From contig PTEX01000012.1 of the NCBI GenBank assembly GCA_003342815.1, forward strand, positions 2,775,761-2,839,760: a stretch of DNA of 64,000 nucleotides, written 5' to 3'. The DNA is from Eudromia elegans. Lineage: Eukaryota; Chordata; Aves; Tinamiformes; Tinamidae. The notes below the pieces were generated by a model. That model was not told the origin of the DNA. It was given only the letters and a program-made list of their open reading frames with translations, and did no database searches. Every line of letters starts with the position of its first letter. Positions within the stretch are counted from its first letter, which is position 1. Positions 33,801 through 56,684 of this stretch are shown in pieces. The translations under genes were made by a program, and so were the position numbers.

Positions 33801-36800
33801 CTGTAATTCTTAATACTTAAAAAATATCCCTGGACAATTTACGTGGGAGGTACACAGATATTCACAGACAGAAAACCAGTGCTATGGCACATACTTACTC
33901 ATTTTTTTCCCACAAAACTGAAATTTTGTAGGCTTTGTCAAAGCTTGGAGGAAAACAGGAAAAAATGCATTCTTAAATCACTGTATTAATCTGATTTGCA
34001 TAAAACTGAAAAGATTTTCAAATACCTCTGTCTCTGAAGTTAATGGAGAACAGACATTTTCTCCATGGATGTTTCAGTTCACCTAACAATTACTCAACTC
34101 AGAGCAGGGACAAACAGGAAAAATCTCCTTTGGTTAATTAAAGAGTCACTCCACAGACTAACCTTAGCTTTGGTGACTACAACACGAGAATTCTGAGGTC
34201 AGGAATCAGTGAATATCACAAAATTAGCCATTTCTGCAAAAGTTTTGTTTATTCAACCAGCCAGCTACTATCAGTGGCTCAAATTTTAGAGAACTTTTCC
34301 TTATAGTTATCCTTAGGAGCTTAGAACTGAACTAGTGGAATCAGTGGTTCTAAGATCAGTTTTCAGGAAAAAAGAAAATATCAAAAGCTGTTCTGTTTCT
34401 CTGAAAGAGTTCTGAGGTTCCTCAATTGCAAAATGGAAATTGAAATTATTTGAGAAAAAAAAAGGGGGGGGGTGTTGAATCTTTAGGCAGAAAAGGAGTT
34501 TTACTGTAGATACTTTGCTTGGAAACACTGGAATGATTTTAGTTTGTTTAGGCCTTACAGTTAAATGAGTAGCTGACAGAAGAAACATTAGACACACAAA
34601 ATTAGTCTCTGTTAGTCCATCAGGCTCACAGGGGGAAGGCTCAAAAAAGCAGTCTCAAGACTTCTGGGCTGAAGCCTGAAGAGAGAAAAATGCAAAATAT
34701 ATTTTAAAAAATCATAATTCACCCTACCAAAATAATCAAGGATGTTTAAAGTACTCACTTCCTATTTATATCTCAAGATTTCTTGTCGGAGTGTTTTGTT
34801 TGAATTAAGTTTTTTTCCTTTCTGCGTTTGTATTATCCAAGGTTTATGTCATCTGGCAAGACTTGGCAGCCCTAAGATAACATCCTAGAATCCTGTCGTT
34901 ATGGTGATGTCCTAGACTTCCCAAACTGAAGTAGGTCAGCTCTGTGTGGAAAAGCAGAACATCATGTTTCCTTTAGTTCTGTTGTGATGATACTGGGGAA
35001 TAAACACAGCTCCTTTTCACGGATTTAGAATGCATGTAATTCTTTGCGGAGCTAGGAAGAAATGCAGTCTCTACCAAGATAAAAATTATGGTACTTTACA
35101 GGGTTTTGTATAGGGTACACTGCAACTTCAGTACCAACTTATGACACTGGGTGGATCTCCAAAGTCATAAGAACAAGAAAAAAAAATCTTTTAATTGACA
35201 TGAACTTGGCAGGAGAACAGTGGATTGGGCTCCACCCTGTTTATTTCTTGCTTTGAGCTTCTTGATTTCTCCACTCTTGATCTGCCTCATGACGGGATGA
35301 CTATCTGCAGCATTTTACTCTTTGACTGAAAAAATACAGATAAATTAATTTATCAAGGCAAACAAGGGGAATACACAAATCTGATCAGATATTTCACCTG
35401 TTGGAAGCACTGGGAATCTGCAATTCTTTGTCTCAGGACTTAGGCCCATCCTGTGTTTGAATTATTTTTTCTGCACCAGCTCTACTGAATCTGGACTGAA
35501 CAGGAGTCTGGAAAGAAGGTAAGGAGCGTTTCTGCTTAACTTGGAGTGCACGTGATTATAGCCTCCTTTTCTAGATAAACGTGCCCTCCTTGCTGTGTGG
35601 TTTGGGTTTCACAGGAAATCTTCAGATTTCTCATATAATCATCCAGTTTCTAAAGTGAAGAGGTCTTCAGCTCCTTAATGCTGTTTAAAGTAAGATGTGC
35701 AGCAGTTTGTCCTGGGGAACAATAAAAGTAAGGAAATAAAAATTTTAAAAAGGCCTAAAATGCTTATTGACAAAATCAGAAGTATTGTATTTGAAAGAGT
35801 AAAGTGTTTAGTGATACAAGAATAGTGCATTATTAAAAGCATATACTCACTTCTCTCCAAGTAAATATTTATGTGGTTTAACAGTGAACTCTAAACAACT
35901 CTAAGCAGCAATGCAACATAATTTTTTTCACATCTAGCCTTGCAAATACGTATTTACAATCTACTGCAAATCTAAGAATTATGTAGTTTTGAACTTACCT
36001 TATCTTTATAATAATGCTGCAGTATATATAAGAATAATAATGTGCTTTAGAAAGACGTCAGATGCCATTGCTGTCTCCAATAGGCTTTTAATAGGGTATT
36101 ATTAATGCGTAGGATCTTTTCTGTCCTGAGAGCAAGATAGTCCAAGGCTTCTAGAATTTATGGAAGGCTCCATAGTGCTACAAATCTGAATTCAGGGACA
36201 CTCTTCAGGGAGATAATTCCCTCAAGAACTTTCTCTTATCGTTTCTTTCATAGTTACAGAGATAAACATTGACACATGATATTATAATTTATTCTGTTAC
36301 AGAATCGAGAGGCTCTGGTTAGGGCTCACTGCATTTTTGACAAACATTTAATGAAATCTGTGTGGGAAAGCGCAGGCAAATCATCTGCTTTTATATCTAC
36401 TTTATTCGGTTTCCCATGTGGCCCTGACCATTTACCGATATTATTTCCCTCCTCCAAGCTTGCCAAAATGTAATGCTTGTGAAGTTTTTTAACTTCTTCT
36501 AATGGCAGTCCTACAGAAATGCAAAATATGTATTCAAAGAGAAATTCAGATTATTTTTCATACTTTATTTTCTGCTTATGCCAGATTTTGGTGACCTCAA
36601 AGTGTGAAATGAAGTTGCTGTGAAGTCGATTTAAGAGCAATTTTTACATGCTTTACTAGATTTTAAATGATGGATTATAAATTTAAACAAAAAATATTAA
36701 AAATATATAAAAATATATAACTGCAAAAAAGAACTTTGAAAGATTTTTTTCTTTCTGTGCTTCACTTGTTAACCCTGAATTTAGTATATATGCAGTAACT

Positions 36801-37404
36801 TACAGTAATTTGCCTCTAATCAACTGTAGTAAATACAAATGAAGACCATTCATTACATAATGAATGAAGTGAAACAATGACTACTTTCATTCTTCTATCA
36901 GAACTACCAGGAACACATCAGTATTCATCATATGATTCAACTGAAATGAATGTACTTATCACTGGAAATACAAATTGTAGCCCTTTCATCTCAAATCAGG
37001 CCAGACGTATGTAACCAAAGTAATATTATACTAGCAGGGACCTTAGTCATCTGCTGTCCTCCAACATCTGTCTTCTCTGTCTACCAGTTTGACAAAGGCT
37101 GACTTTGCAGCCCGTAGTTGTTCTGACTACTGATAACTTGAGAATAATTCTTCTTCTGGCTTGAAGGAAATATTTCTACAGCAAAGAGATGATCCATGCC
37201 GCAGTCATTCTGTGCTTTACCATATTAAAAGTGCCACTTCTCAAGTAATTTAAGCATGGTGTGGGATTCAATCTCTCCTTTTATAAAACACCAATGCTAA
37301 CCTCAAGCCTGCTTATAAAACGATAATTACTGACAAAATACATCATTTTGATAGTGTTAACAGGAAAAGAGGAAAGGAGGAATCAGGAAAGACTATGTGA
37401 GCAG
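30801..37404. other. Intergenic DNA
   Basis: AT-rich with no protein-coding gene that I can support. Possible exon-like islands are at 35480-35518. A slightly GC-richer stretch at 32640-32850 holds gctgactca and gatgactc sites of AP-1/MAF type, which could be an enhancer; this is inference only. Confidence 0.6.
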
Positions 37405-37762
37405 GGAGTCTATAAGAAAAGACTAAGCAAGCTGGGCCTGTTTAGCCAGGAGAAGATTGAGAGGGGATCTGATCAATATTTATAAGTCCTTGAGGGAAGA
37501 ATATAAAGGAGATAGAGCCAAACTCTTCTTGGTGGTGGCCAGTGACAAGACAAGGGGTAATGGGTACAAACTGAAACACAGGCAGTTCCATCTCCACATG
37601 AGGAAGGACTTCTTTCCTGTGAGGGTGACAGAGCCCTGCATAGGGCCGCCTGGATGCCACCCTGTGCCCCGTGCTCTAGGGGTCCCTGCTGGAGCAGAAG
37701 GTTGGACTGGATGATCTCTAGGGGTCCCTTCCAACCTCAACCACTCTGGGATTCTGTGAACA
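37405..37762 (+). repeat. CR1 LINE 3' fragment with internal deletion
   Basis: It starts within the end of ORF2 (ctgggcctgtttagccaggag) and runs through the 3' UTR (ggttggactggatgatctctaggg) to one tail octamer (gattctgtg). Compared with the copy at 59.9 kb it lacks about 50 bp between gagccctg and gcctggatgccaccctg, the part coding for the conserved RLPREVVESPS stretch. The open frames here are remains of ORF2. Confidence 0.93.
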
Positions 37763-40700
37763 GCATCTGACTTGAGTTTTGGGGACACTGTTTAACAGAC
37801 CACAGCTTCACTGAATTGAGTGGTGTTACATCAATGTACAACACAAAGGTGGCTCCCGTTGGTTTAGCAGCAGTCCTTCACCCCAGCTCGATGTGTGTCT
37901 CTGCTTTGTTGCAAGAGCATCCCAGCCTCCTTGATGTGGAAAGGGTAATTAGAGGACTACATTGACTATAGATTCAAGCAACTACAATAATGTTGAGAAA
38001 AGCCCTGGCAAGTGAAGCTCTGGCTGATTAAACTGGCAATCCACAGTGTAAATTCAGTGCTGTTTTATTTTGGGTGCAGGTAAAGAGAGAATGTTCATAG
38101 CAAGTCCTAGTTACAAGCTGTTCACAGAAAAAATGCATTTTGGTACTTCAGCCACTATTTAAGGAAAGTTTATTTATCCTCCTGCTAAGGAGATAATTTC
38201 TGAAATGTGAGTTATAGATTTCAGTGTTGCTCTTCACCTTCCAGTGACCTCCACATTTGTCTCCTTCTCAAAACATAAGAAATTGTTGGACTTGACAGTG
38301 TATGTTTCTCTACTAAGAAAAAAAATGTTTAGGCATTTTACATTTTTTCCCCATTAGAAACTGTTGATGTATTAAAACATATCAGTTTTGATGAATATGA
38401 GGGGAGTAGTAGTTGGGATCATCTAAAACTAGGCCCGAATGTGGAAAAAAAGAGAAAATCCCTTAGATGTTCCTTCAGTCATCCCTTGGGATGACCAGTA
38501 GTGATGACTGGGGTACTCAGTTAAAAATAGCAAGCCCAAATTCAATTCTATAACGACTAGTGCAGATAAGTAAACCTTGGTCTTATACATTCCATGTGAT
38601 TTCCAAGCCATTATATCATTTGGAAATGAATGTTTTATTTTGTTTCTGAAGCAGACACATTTCCCATTTTCATTTTCTTACCTGAAGCCACCATTTTTAC
38701 ATATATAGATATTAATATAGAAAAAGATAAAGATTCGGCACAACTATGTCACAGCACCCATCTCCCCATAAAGGAGGGCAGCTTGTTCTCCCAGGCACGC
38801 TGTTGCACCTGAAGTCAATAGGAGCTTGCCAGACCTATAAGAATTCAGACATAACCTAACAACATACACTTTTTTCCAGAACATATTCTGTATCTAGATT
38901 TAGGTTGATCATCTCCTCTCCCCTAATATCTGACCAGGAATTTTAAACACATGAAAAATCTATGCATGTGAAATCTGGAGCATTATTTTCCAGAAGGTTC
39001 TCCTCCTCAGTTCTGCTAAGTACCACAGAGACAAATATGGCATTATTCTTTTGCTAAAATCTTAAGTGTAACAGCCTAAGTGTATGTGTAGAGTTCCCTC
39101 AGTTCTACACAGTCGGCCTAAACAGATGAAACTGCTGATCTGACCCACCAGGTATGACAAGTTACACCCACTTTCATTAAGATAGAAGTGGAGGGAGGTA
39201 TGTTTTCCACGGGCTAAAAATGTATGCGTCTCGATGATTCTGAAGTGTTTAAAAGTTATCTAAATCTAAAAGCCAGACACTCCTGTTCCCTCATATAGCT
39301 ATTAGTCTGTCAACACAGGCTGTGCTTTGCATAGCAGGATGATTCAGAACAGCAGGGCAGTTTTGGAGCCAGTCCTGTGGCTGCTCTTTACCACACACTG
39401 GTGCTCATTTGCCAGTGATTTTGGGGTGCAGGAGCTAATTCCTTTTGGAGGACCCCAACTTGCCAGTTCCCTGTGCAAATGCCCTCCCAAAGAGCCACAG
39501 CAAGTACCTAATATACATCAAAGGGAGGCTCTCACCTGGGGAATTGCTCCTCAATGCTTGATGTCATCTGATGCTCTACAGAGAGCCAAAAAGAGGCACA
39601 GAAATAGGGCTTTTCATATGAAAGATTTTTACATGTGTGAGGCCATATGGGCATTCCCCTTCTGGAGGGACCCCGAGAAAACTATGTAAACTATCTTCCT
39701 TTCTGAAAGTTCCATACTATCAGTATAGCAGAGATTTGCTGCACTGGACCAGGTTATTTCCCAAACAAAGTAAACTCTCCAGATCAAATATATCGGAGAT
39801 ATGAGAAGCCTGAACAGCATCTGCTTTCAAAATACTGATCCTTTCCTATTTCACTGAGTTACTTGCTAAGGTAGACAGAGACATAGTAAAAAGTAGGTCA
39901 CATGTAATAAATTTCTATGGTAGAAAAAGACAATTTCCTGGATCATGGGTATATGAAAAGTTATCCAGGAATACAAAACTGTCTCTGGGCATACAATGCC
40001 CTAATAAAGTCTACCCAGCTGAGGAAAAGGGAAAAAGAAGGAGAGGAGCTCTGCCTCCAGAAGAATCCATGAATCTTCCTCACAGATCTGATAGTTTAAT
40101 CTAGTGAAAGGGACAGATTGATGTAATATAAATAAATATGTATTATACATATTCCACCAACTGTAAGCTTGCAAACAATAAAAAAAATCCTCACTCTATC
40201 ATTGCATGTTTGGAAATTTTCATTGTATTTGTTGGGTAGGTATTTAAAATGGAAGCATAAAAAATGTTTTGTTGTTTACAGTTCAGAGATTAGGGAACAA
40301 GTTGGGGAATAGGACGGAACCAGCAAAGCATTTTATCCTAAACCTCTGGTACTGACAGGTTTAGAGTCAAGTATTTGCAGAAGTTTGCTGGACTAGAATA
40401 ATAAAGCGACTAAATTCTGCTTTATTTCTAAGAGAATATGAATGCTAAAGAGTTATTTTTAATTGGCAGGCATATAGCAAACATGTTATTATCTTCAGTT
40501 TGTCATCCTGCCTTTACTCATCCCACGTTCATTTCTCCTATTAAATCATCATATTTATTTTTCCTTTCAGACTCTGCGCTGCTCTTGTTTTGCATCGTAT
40601 AAATCTAAGTACAAGGTAAGAAGGAGCTCTTGATCTAAATATCTATGCTACTTATATAAATATTTATATATACCTATATATAATATATGATTTAAACTTG

Positions 40701-43379
40701 TCAGATTTTTCTTATTTCAAGGATGTATTTGTATATGAAAATACAGGTTAAATGCTTTCATATTTGTTTGTCTCAAAGAACAGTGACTTGCTTTTTTTTA
40801 AGTTATCAAGCTCATTAGCTACATCAGTGTGAATAAGAATGTGCTTTCTTAAAAATGTTCATGAAATGTTTAATAGAATGTATTAAATATGCCTAGTACT
40901 CCCCTTACTAGGCTTTAAATATGTAATTTCTAAATTCACAATAGTGTAAACATCAAGGTGGACTTCTAAAAATATTTTTTAAATTAGTGCCCACTAAACA
41001 TGTTGCCTTTTTTTTAATTATTATTACTGTTATTGCAGAGCTTAGTAAAAACAAGGGCAATACACAGAAAACAGGAGTATAAACACAGTATTTGGGCCAA
41101 TACTAGAAACTGCTGGAGCCTCATTCCTTCTGAAAACATAGCTACTTCTTTCAGTTTCTGAATATAGAAGAATTCTTCCTTTCATTCTCATTTGCTTATT
41201 TAGTAACATTTAATGTGTACTAAGCAAGTTATCTCTTGATGTGGCATGCAGGCAAGTATGTTTGGTTTATATAATTGAAAAGACTGGAGCAGGAAGAAAC
41301 AATGTTTAACAAAAGTCTCCAAGTCAAAGGAGTTAAAGTTAAAAAGACAGAGCTGAAGTCAACATTCACGCAACAACTGTTATAGCATCCATGATGAGAA
41401 TCGCCTTTGTAACATAAAATGAGGCAGCGCAATATTCTGTTTTACTTTTCCTGCTCACAAGGACTGCAAACAGCAGCAGCTTCTGTGGCTTTAGGCCCAG
41501 ATGGAAAGTCTGTGGATAAGCCAATTTGATAGAGTTGTGCTAGGGATGTTGTTGTAAGTCAAGGGGAACGTTACTTAGCACATGTATGATCTATGAGGGA
41601 AGGCGAAGGGTGGAGAGCTCCCCAAACCTACCTCCTCTTAGTACCCACTGTGTGCTTTTATTAATTGTGCTCACACGGTTGTGCCCTCCTGCCATTGCCA
41701 ACCAAGGCTCTATGATTTCTGCAAGAATTTTTGTTCCTCCACCAGAAATTCTAGTATCTTTCTATGTCACAGTTTAGAAAACATGAAATTAAGTGGATAA
41801 AAAATAAAGCAACACTGAAGCTAATAGTCTATTCCAAATAATAAATTTGGGGGAATTGATTACAGCTGAAAAGGCAGTTGAGCAACCAGTTATGCACAGC
41901 AGATCTTGTTCTGGCTTTAAGGTTTGGGTATATAGCCTTTGGCAGGAGCATCTAGGCTATGTTGTGTCAGGGTAATCCTTCAAAGGTGTCCTGTTCTTAC
42001 AAGATAGCACACCTACTCAGCCTTTGGTATTTAGATTTCAAATCCAGATCTCAGATTATGGGTTAATGAAAATTTTGGAGGTCAGAAGGACAAGCTAATA
42101 ATCAGCTCATCTGCATTAGTATTAACATTTTTGTGACCATGTTTCCAGTTCTTATAATCGACAATTGTAACAGAAAATACATCTTGTCCAACCTTGTCTA
42201 AGGCATGTAGTCCAAGGAATTCTTTTTGGCCTGAGGCCCGAAATACTTACAAGCACTTAATTTTATCCTAGGAATGAGCCTGCTGTCTTCAGCTAAAACG
42301 AAGTATCTGTACATTGCTGTAAATCTCTGCAGAATATGTTCACTAGTTTAGAAAAAAATCTAAAAAGAAAAAAACACTGAACGGGAGTGAAATTTTTCTT
42401 TCACAACAATGCAAAATTACATCCATGTTTCTGTTGCAAAAGAATCCAGAAGTTGGATTGTGGTAGACACCCTATTAGAAACTGCAGAAGCTCCATGAAA
42501 CATGGGCATGCCTCAAAGATGAATCAGATGCCAATATGAGCCAGAAATAGTCTTTAATTCCATAGGGAAATTACCATCTCTTGCACAAAGATTATACACT
42601 ACAATTATTAAGTTCCTTTTAAGTACTTGCATTTCTCAAAGATCACCAGAACCTGTATCAAAATGTGCCACATGTTGGCACACAGAAAACGTCTCTTACT
42701 TCGCTTTTATGCCTCTCACCGAGTAAATAAAGATACTTTCTTCAATTCTATGGAAACAAGCACAGCTGAGGCTGCTTATGCTCATGAAGCTGCTCCTCTG
42801 TACAAGTGCTCGCCAAATGGCACTTCTTTTATTACATACTCCATAGAACAAATGCTGAATGCATATGTATTAGTTCAAAATGCTGTTGTGTGATGCCTAA
42901 ATTCTGATTTTATAGGTAGCAGCCCTAAAACGAAGGGAGGGTTTTGGAATTGTTTTCCTCGGCTTCCTCAGCTTGGCAGTCAGGGCCTTCTAGGCGGGAA
43001 AGCGGCTGCTGCGGACTCCTTACAAAGCACTTTTATTTATTGATAGTCAAGTGTTTTGCAAGACTTTTCCGGCAAGCCCTCAGGAAACCAACCAGGCAGG
43101 TTTGGTGTGTTTTCACCCTGGGGTCCTTTTAGGAAACCCTTCACATCCGTCTCCTCCTTGAGTTAATGAACTAAGAGTTTGAAACCTCAACCCAGCGCTG
43201 CTCTCTGTCACTGATTATCAACCATATCGCCAACTACCGCCGTCTTACAGCAGTGACTTTGTTTTCATTGTAAAAACGGGCAGATCAGGCACAACTTTAG
43301 CACAGTTCTGCCATGGGCACGTGCGTTATTTGGGGTGATTTAAATAGGCCCCAGGTTATTGGGGGGGGGGGGGGGGGAG
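37763..43379. other. Intergenic DNA upstream of TMEM19
   Basis: AT-rich. It includes a perfect exon-like 45-nt segment at 40571-40615 and a 120-codon plus-strand frame at 39327-39689 without recognisable domains. No known gene is seen. G17 at 43361-43377 marks its right end. Confidence 0.6.
43361..43377 (+). repeat. G17 homopolymer
   Basis: Seventeen consecutive G at the left border of the TMEM19 CpG island. Its true length is uncertain in any assembly. It can form a G-quadruplex in principle. Confidence 0.9.
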
Positions 43380-43556
43380 CAGAAGCCTCGCTGCCCGCGC
43401 ACTGCCGTGGTGACCGTTGGCGAGAGCCGCGGGTAGCAGGGACGTAGGTACGGAATAAAACGGCACCCAGCGGGAAGGGAAATGGAATAAGAAACGGGAA
43501 GCAAAAGGCACAGAGAGGAAGGGAAGGGCGGGTAACGGGGCGGCCGTTGGGGCGGC

Positions 43557-43567
43557 TGCGCATGCGC
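43557..43567 (+). promoter_or_regulatory. NRF1 palindrome
   Basis: TGCGCATGCGC, a perfect NRF1 core palindrome, about 245 bp upstream of the TMEM19 start codon. NRF1 sites are typical of broad housekeeping promoters. Confidence 0.75.
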
Positions 43568-43739
43568 GGAGCCGTCCCCGTGCGGCGGGATGGGCGGCGG
43601 CAGCGCAGGTCGGTGGCGGGGTTGGGGTCGAGTCTACCGCAGTCCGGGCGGGAGGCGGCCCAGGAAGGACCAGGGCGATGGGGGGAGCGGTGGCGGCGGC
43701 GGCTCCTCCCGGCGGCCGTTGGTGGCCCGGCGTGGCTGA

Positions 43740-53323
<9,584 letters not shown>

Positions 53324-56040
53324 AAAGATTGCAAGTTTTTCTGCATGGGATTTGTGGATGCTCAGCCTTGCTCAAAGTCTCGTTGGAGGCTCTGGAGGAG
53401 AGAGCTCTGCAACATCAGAGCCAGAGGATCTACCCTCGCAACCTCTTTAGGCTGGGAGCTTCATGGGGCACTTGCCATCTGGGAGGGCCAGGAAGGGGTT
53501 TTGTCAAGAGGCTCTTGCAGCTCTTCGAGTGGGTGTTGATCACTGCCAAGCAAGACAAAGCATTTAATTTATCCTCATGGAGCTTAAGTCAGCTCTCTTT
53601 ATTTTCTACAATCCACACAATGTGAGAGAGCAAGAAACTGGAATTAGAAATTTAATCTGCTGCTGCTACCAGTATGGGGCAATATTGCAGCGGCTGCCTA
53701 AGCCTGGCACAAAGTACTCTACAACTTGAGATTAGCAGTGGTGGCATGGATGAAATCAGTGAATTCTGGTTTAGTCTTTCCCATGATCTTCTATAGGATG
53801 TAAGATTTTGTGGAAATATTTTGATTTTTTTTAAAAAAATTGAAACATGATTTCAGGACCGAATTTAAAATGTAATACTTTTTTTTTCCCCCGTAAGAGG
53901 TATAAATGTATTTTTTTTATACAGATCTTTAAATTCTTTATTTCCAAACTCAAAATATAAGGATCGTTTGCACTGTTGTAATATGGTACTTATTAAATTA
54001 TCTAAAACTATATGTAACAGTTTATTAATACTTTGTTTTAGAAATATGAACATTGTTGCTGTATGACTTGGCATATTGACCAGACTGCTCTCCCTGGGTT
54101 CTTTTCTGTAGTGGGTTTTTTTCACTTTTGGTTGGGGCTGCTTTTCAGAGGTGACAAACCTCTGCAGATGATTTGGTTGAGACTGTCTTTATTGTGTGAA
54201 TGGGGACAGTCTCATGTACAGAGCACTTCAAAATGGGAATTCAACTTAAAGTGCTCAGACTGCTGAATTAGAATGGTTCATCTTTCACCATTAATTACAG
54301 AAGACATAGAAGTAACTCAGCACAGATTTTACTGAAAAACTAATGAATACTCTCTTAATAACCTCTCACTGGACACATTTAGAAGGTAGAGCCTGTACAG
54401 TTAACGTAAAAAAAAAAAAAAAAACCTATCCTGCTAGATAGATGAATATGTTACACTAAACATCACATTTTTACAAATGCACTGTGTGTGTTGCCTGTCC
54501 TAATTCACTTGGGTTATATATATGCCCCTCTTCTGAGAACATTATAAATACACCTTCCATTCTGAGTTGACTTGATTGAAATCTGTCCTATATAAATTTG
54601 GAGTTTAGCACTGGAATTTCTAGACTGTAATATCCAGTTATATATACAAGATTTCAAACTAGGGAAAACTTTCTGAAAAGAATAACTTTGTGGCTGCTGT
54701 AATTCAGTGTTCAAGGTGCAAAATTATAAAAGGAAAATATACACTGTAATTATAAACAAAAGTTTTTATGCATTAGTTGGATTTATGCTGCTTCTAAACA
54801 AATGCTATTAATATTTTAAAAGATTTTATTAATTCTGTTTGGATTTCTGGAATTAATATGCTGAATTTTTCTAAGATAATTTTTCTTTTGATTAAATGGC
54901 TTATATTTTTAAATACTTTGGATTCCTGGAAAAAAAAATATTCAAAATGTGAAGTAGACTTAGTTTTTTTGTTAATTGAGTCATATTCTTTAAATAGCTT
55001 ACAGCAGTGAGAAGATATCTATGGTTTTAAATTCATAACAGCAAGAAATGCTTTCATCTGTTACCACTTGAATTAATGTGACCTGAAAGAACTGCCGCAG
55101 TTAGGACTTTCAAAGCCCCTTATTCAGAATTTTGTCATGTTTTCTTAGCAATGATGCTGGGGCTGCTTTTGAAATTCCCATTCCTAAATCTTCGGTGTTC
55201 AGGAAAATCTGAGCGCTCTAACGAGGACAATGTTAACCTCAGGACTATTATTACGTTGTGGAGATAGGTATTTCTTACTTTCACCTAATTTCATTAGAAG
55301 GCACTGAATTGTTAGCATGATTATTTTCTTTTTGAGGTGGAAACACAGGGAGAAAGTTAAATGTCCTGTAAAGTGGCGTGTGTCTCGGAGCAGTTATTGG
55401 GCTCAGAAAGGAGCAGATGGGAACGATACCTGCCCACACGGTATGTGGAGTCAAGGAAGTAAAACTGAAGTGATAAAACCAGGAGGAACTATAATAAAAA
55501 TGGTAGGAAACTTCTGGAAAGGATTTGAAAGTGCAAAATAGGTCAATGCAGCAAGCAAATTTACTTTTATCCCTTAGAAACAATTTAGCATTTATTTTCT
55601 TTCAGAGCTTTGAGTATACTTAGTTTGAGACATCTGTCACTAATTCTTATTCTGAAGCTGCACCAAAATTTCTACAGCATTAGGATCAGTATATGTATAG
55701 ATGTGGGTTATTTTTAACTGAACAGTTAAAATTATGAAGCATCAAACCTCATTTTTACTGTGATTTTTAGATGTTATGCAAGTTCAACTAAAAGAGGGTT
55801 TAACTACAGTTATGACACCATTTTTGCTTAACGAATAACATACTGCGGCCTCTTTGTGCATGAGAAATTTGTAGCCACATTTAGCTTATGCTTGGTGTAT
55901 TGATCATGAGTGTTCAAAGATACTGGTATCACAATCACTAATGGTAAGAATTCTTTTTGTAATTCTTTTTCTTTTGCTGTTTTCACTGACATTTAGACAT
56001 CTGTCTTTTCTGACAATAAAGGGCTGAAATGCCCTAAAAC
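53324..56040 (+). other. TMEM19: TMEM19 3' UTR (probable extent)
   Basis: No competing gene is seen in this stretch. Canonical AATAAA signals are at 55493-55498 and 56015-56020. The second is followed by a GU-containing ctgttgacag, so the mRNA probably ends near 56,040, giving a UTR of about 2.7 kb. The extent is inferred from signals only. Confidence 0.5.
56015..56020 (+). terminator. Candidate poly(A) signal of TMEM19
   Basis: AATAAA within tgacaataaagggctg, the last canonical signal before the sequence becomes GC-richer. An earlier one lies at 55493. Confidence 0.45.
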
Positions 56041-56280
56041 CTGTTGACAGTTTACAGAGGCTGATTGGGAACTGGAAAAAACAGGCAGTCTTGCAGGCTC
56101 ATGCTCCATTAAAACCTGTTAGGACCGGGTATCACCATAAGTAAGTGGCGCTTCTTTTCCCTCTGGTCTCCTGACAGTGTTTTGAACTCCACCCAGCCTT
56201 TTTCAAACTTAATCGTCTGGCATCTCAAATTGCAGCGAGTCACCCTTCCTGGAGCAGGAATTAATCTCCTTTGCTGAGGG

Positions 56281-56684
56281 TTTATTCACTCCAATCTCTG
56301 CTCCTGGTGCTGATGTCAGGCAGTTGGTTGCTCCAAGGCAGGACCAGTTTGTGGGGGCTCCTCTGTGCCTGCCTGTGCCCCTGAGTCAGAACTGGGTAAC
56401 AGCTTCTCCCTTGGAAGGGTGGTTTCACTGAGAGGGTTGCGCAGCTCTCTGGAGGATGTGTCCTTTGTAACGGATAGGGCAGGGATTTGCTTGGACTCTG
56501 TGGATACCTGCCCTGCTCCCAGGCTTGGTGCCACCTTCACTAACTTACAGCGTACATCCCAAGCGAAGGTGAAGTTTGGGGGTGTTGGAGTGAAGCTGTG
56601 AGGCAAATGACTGCTTGTGCTGAAGTACCCGCAGGTCTGTTGAGCTCTGAGTGAAAGCAAGCAAGGGCAGAGAAGAGCTCCCAC
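56281..56684 (-). other. Unrecognised minus-strand ORF with poly(A) signal
   Basis: A 122-codon frame (56316-56684) is rich in Ser, Pro and Thr. It is followed 30 nt after the stop by AATAAA on the same strand (56281-56286). It would be convergent with TMEM19. Other frames here are also open (56545-56919 minus), so the DNA may simply be poor in stops. No family is recognised. Confidence 0.25.

Noticed and set aside
37457-37788. Open frames of 72-102 codons on both strands
   Set aside because: They are remains of CR1 ORF2 and its antisense, not genes.
39327-39689. 120-codon plus-strand frame in the intergenic region
   Set aside because: No recognisable domain, promoter or splice context; kept only as a note.
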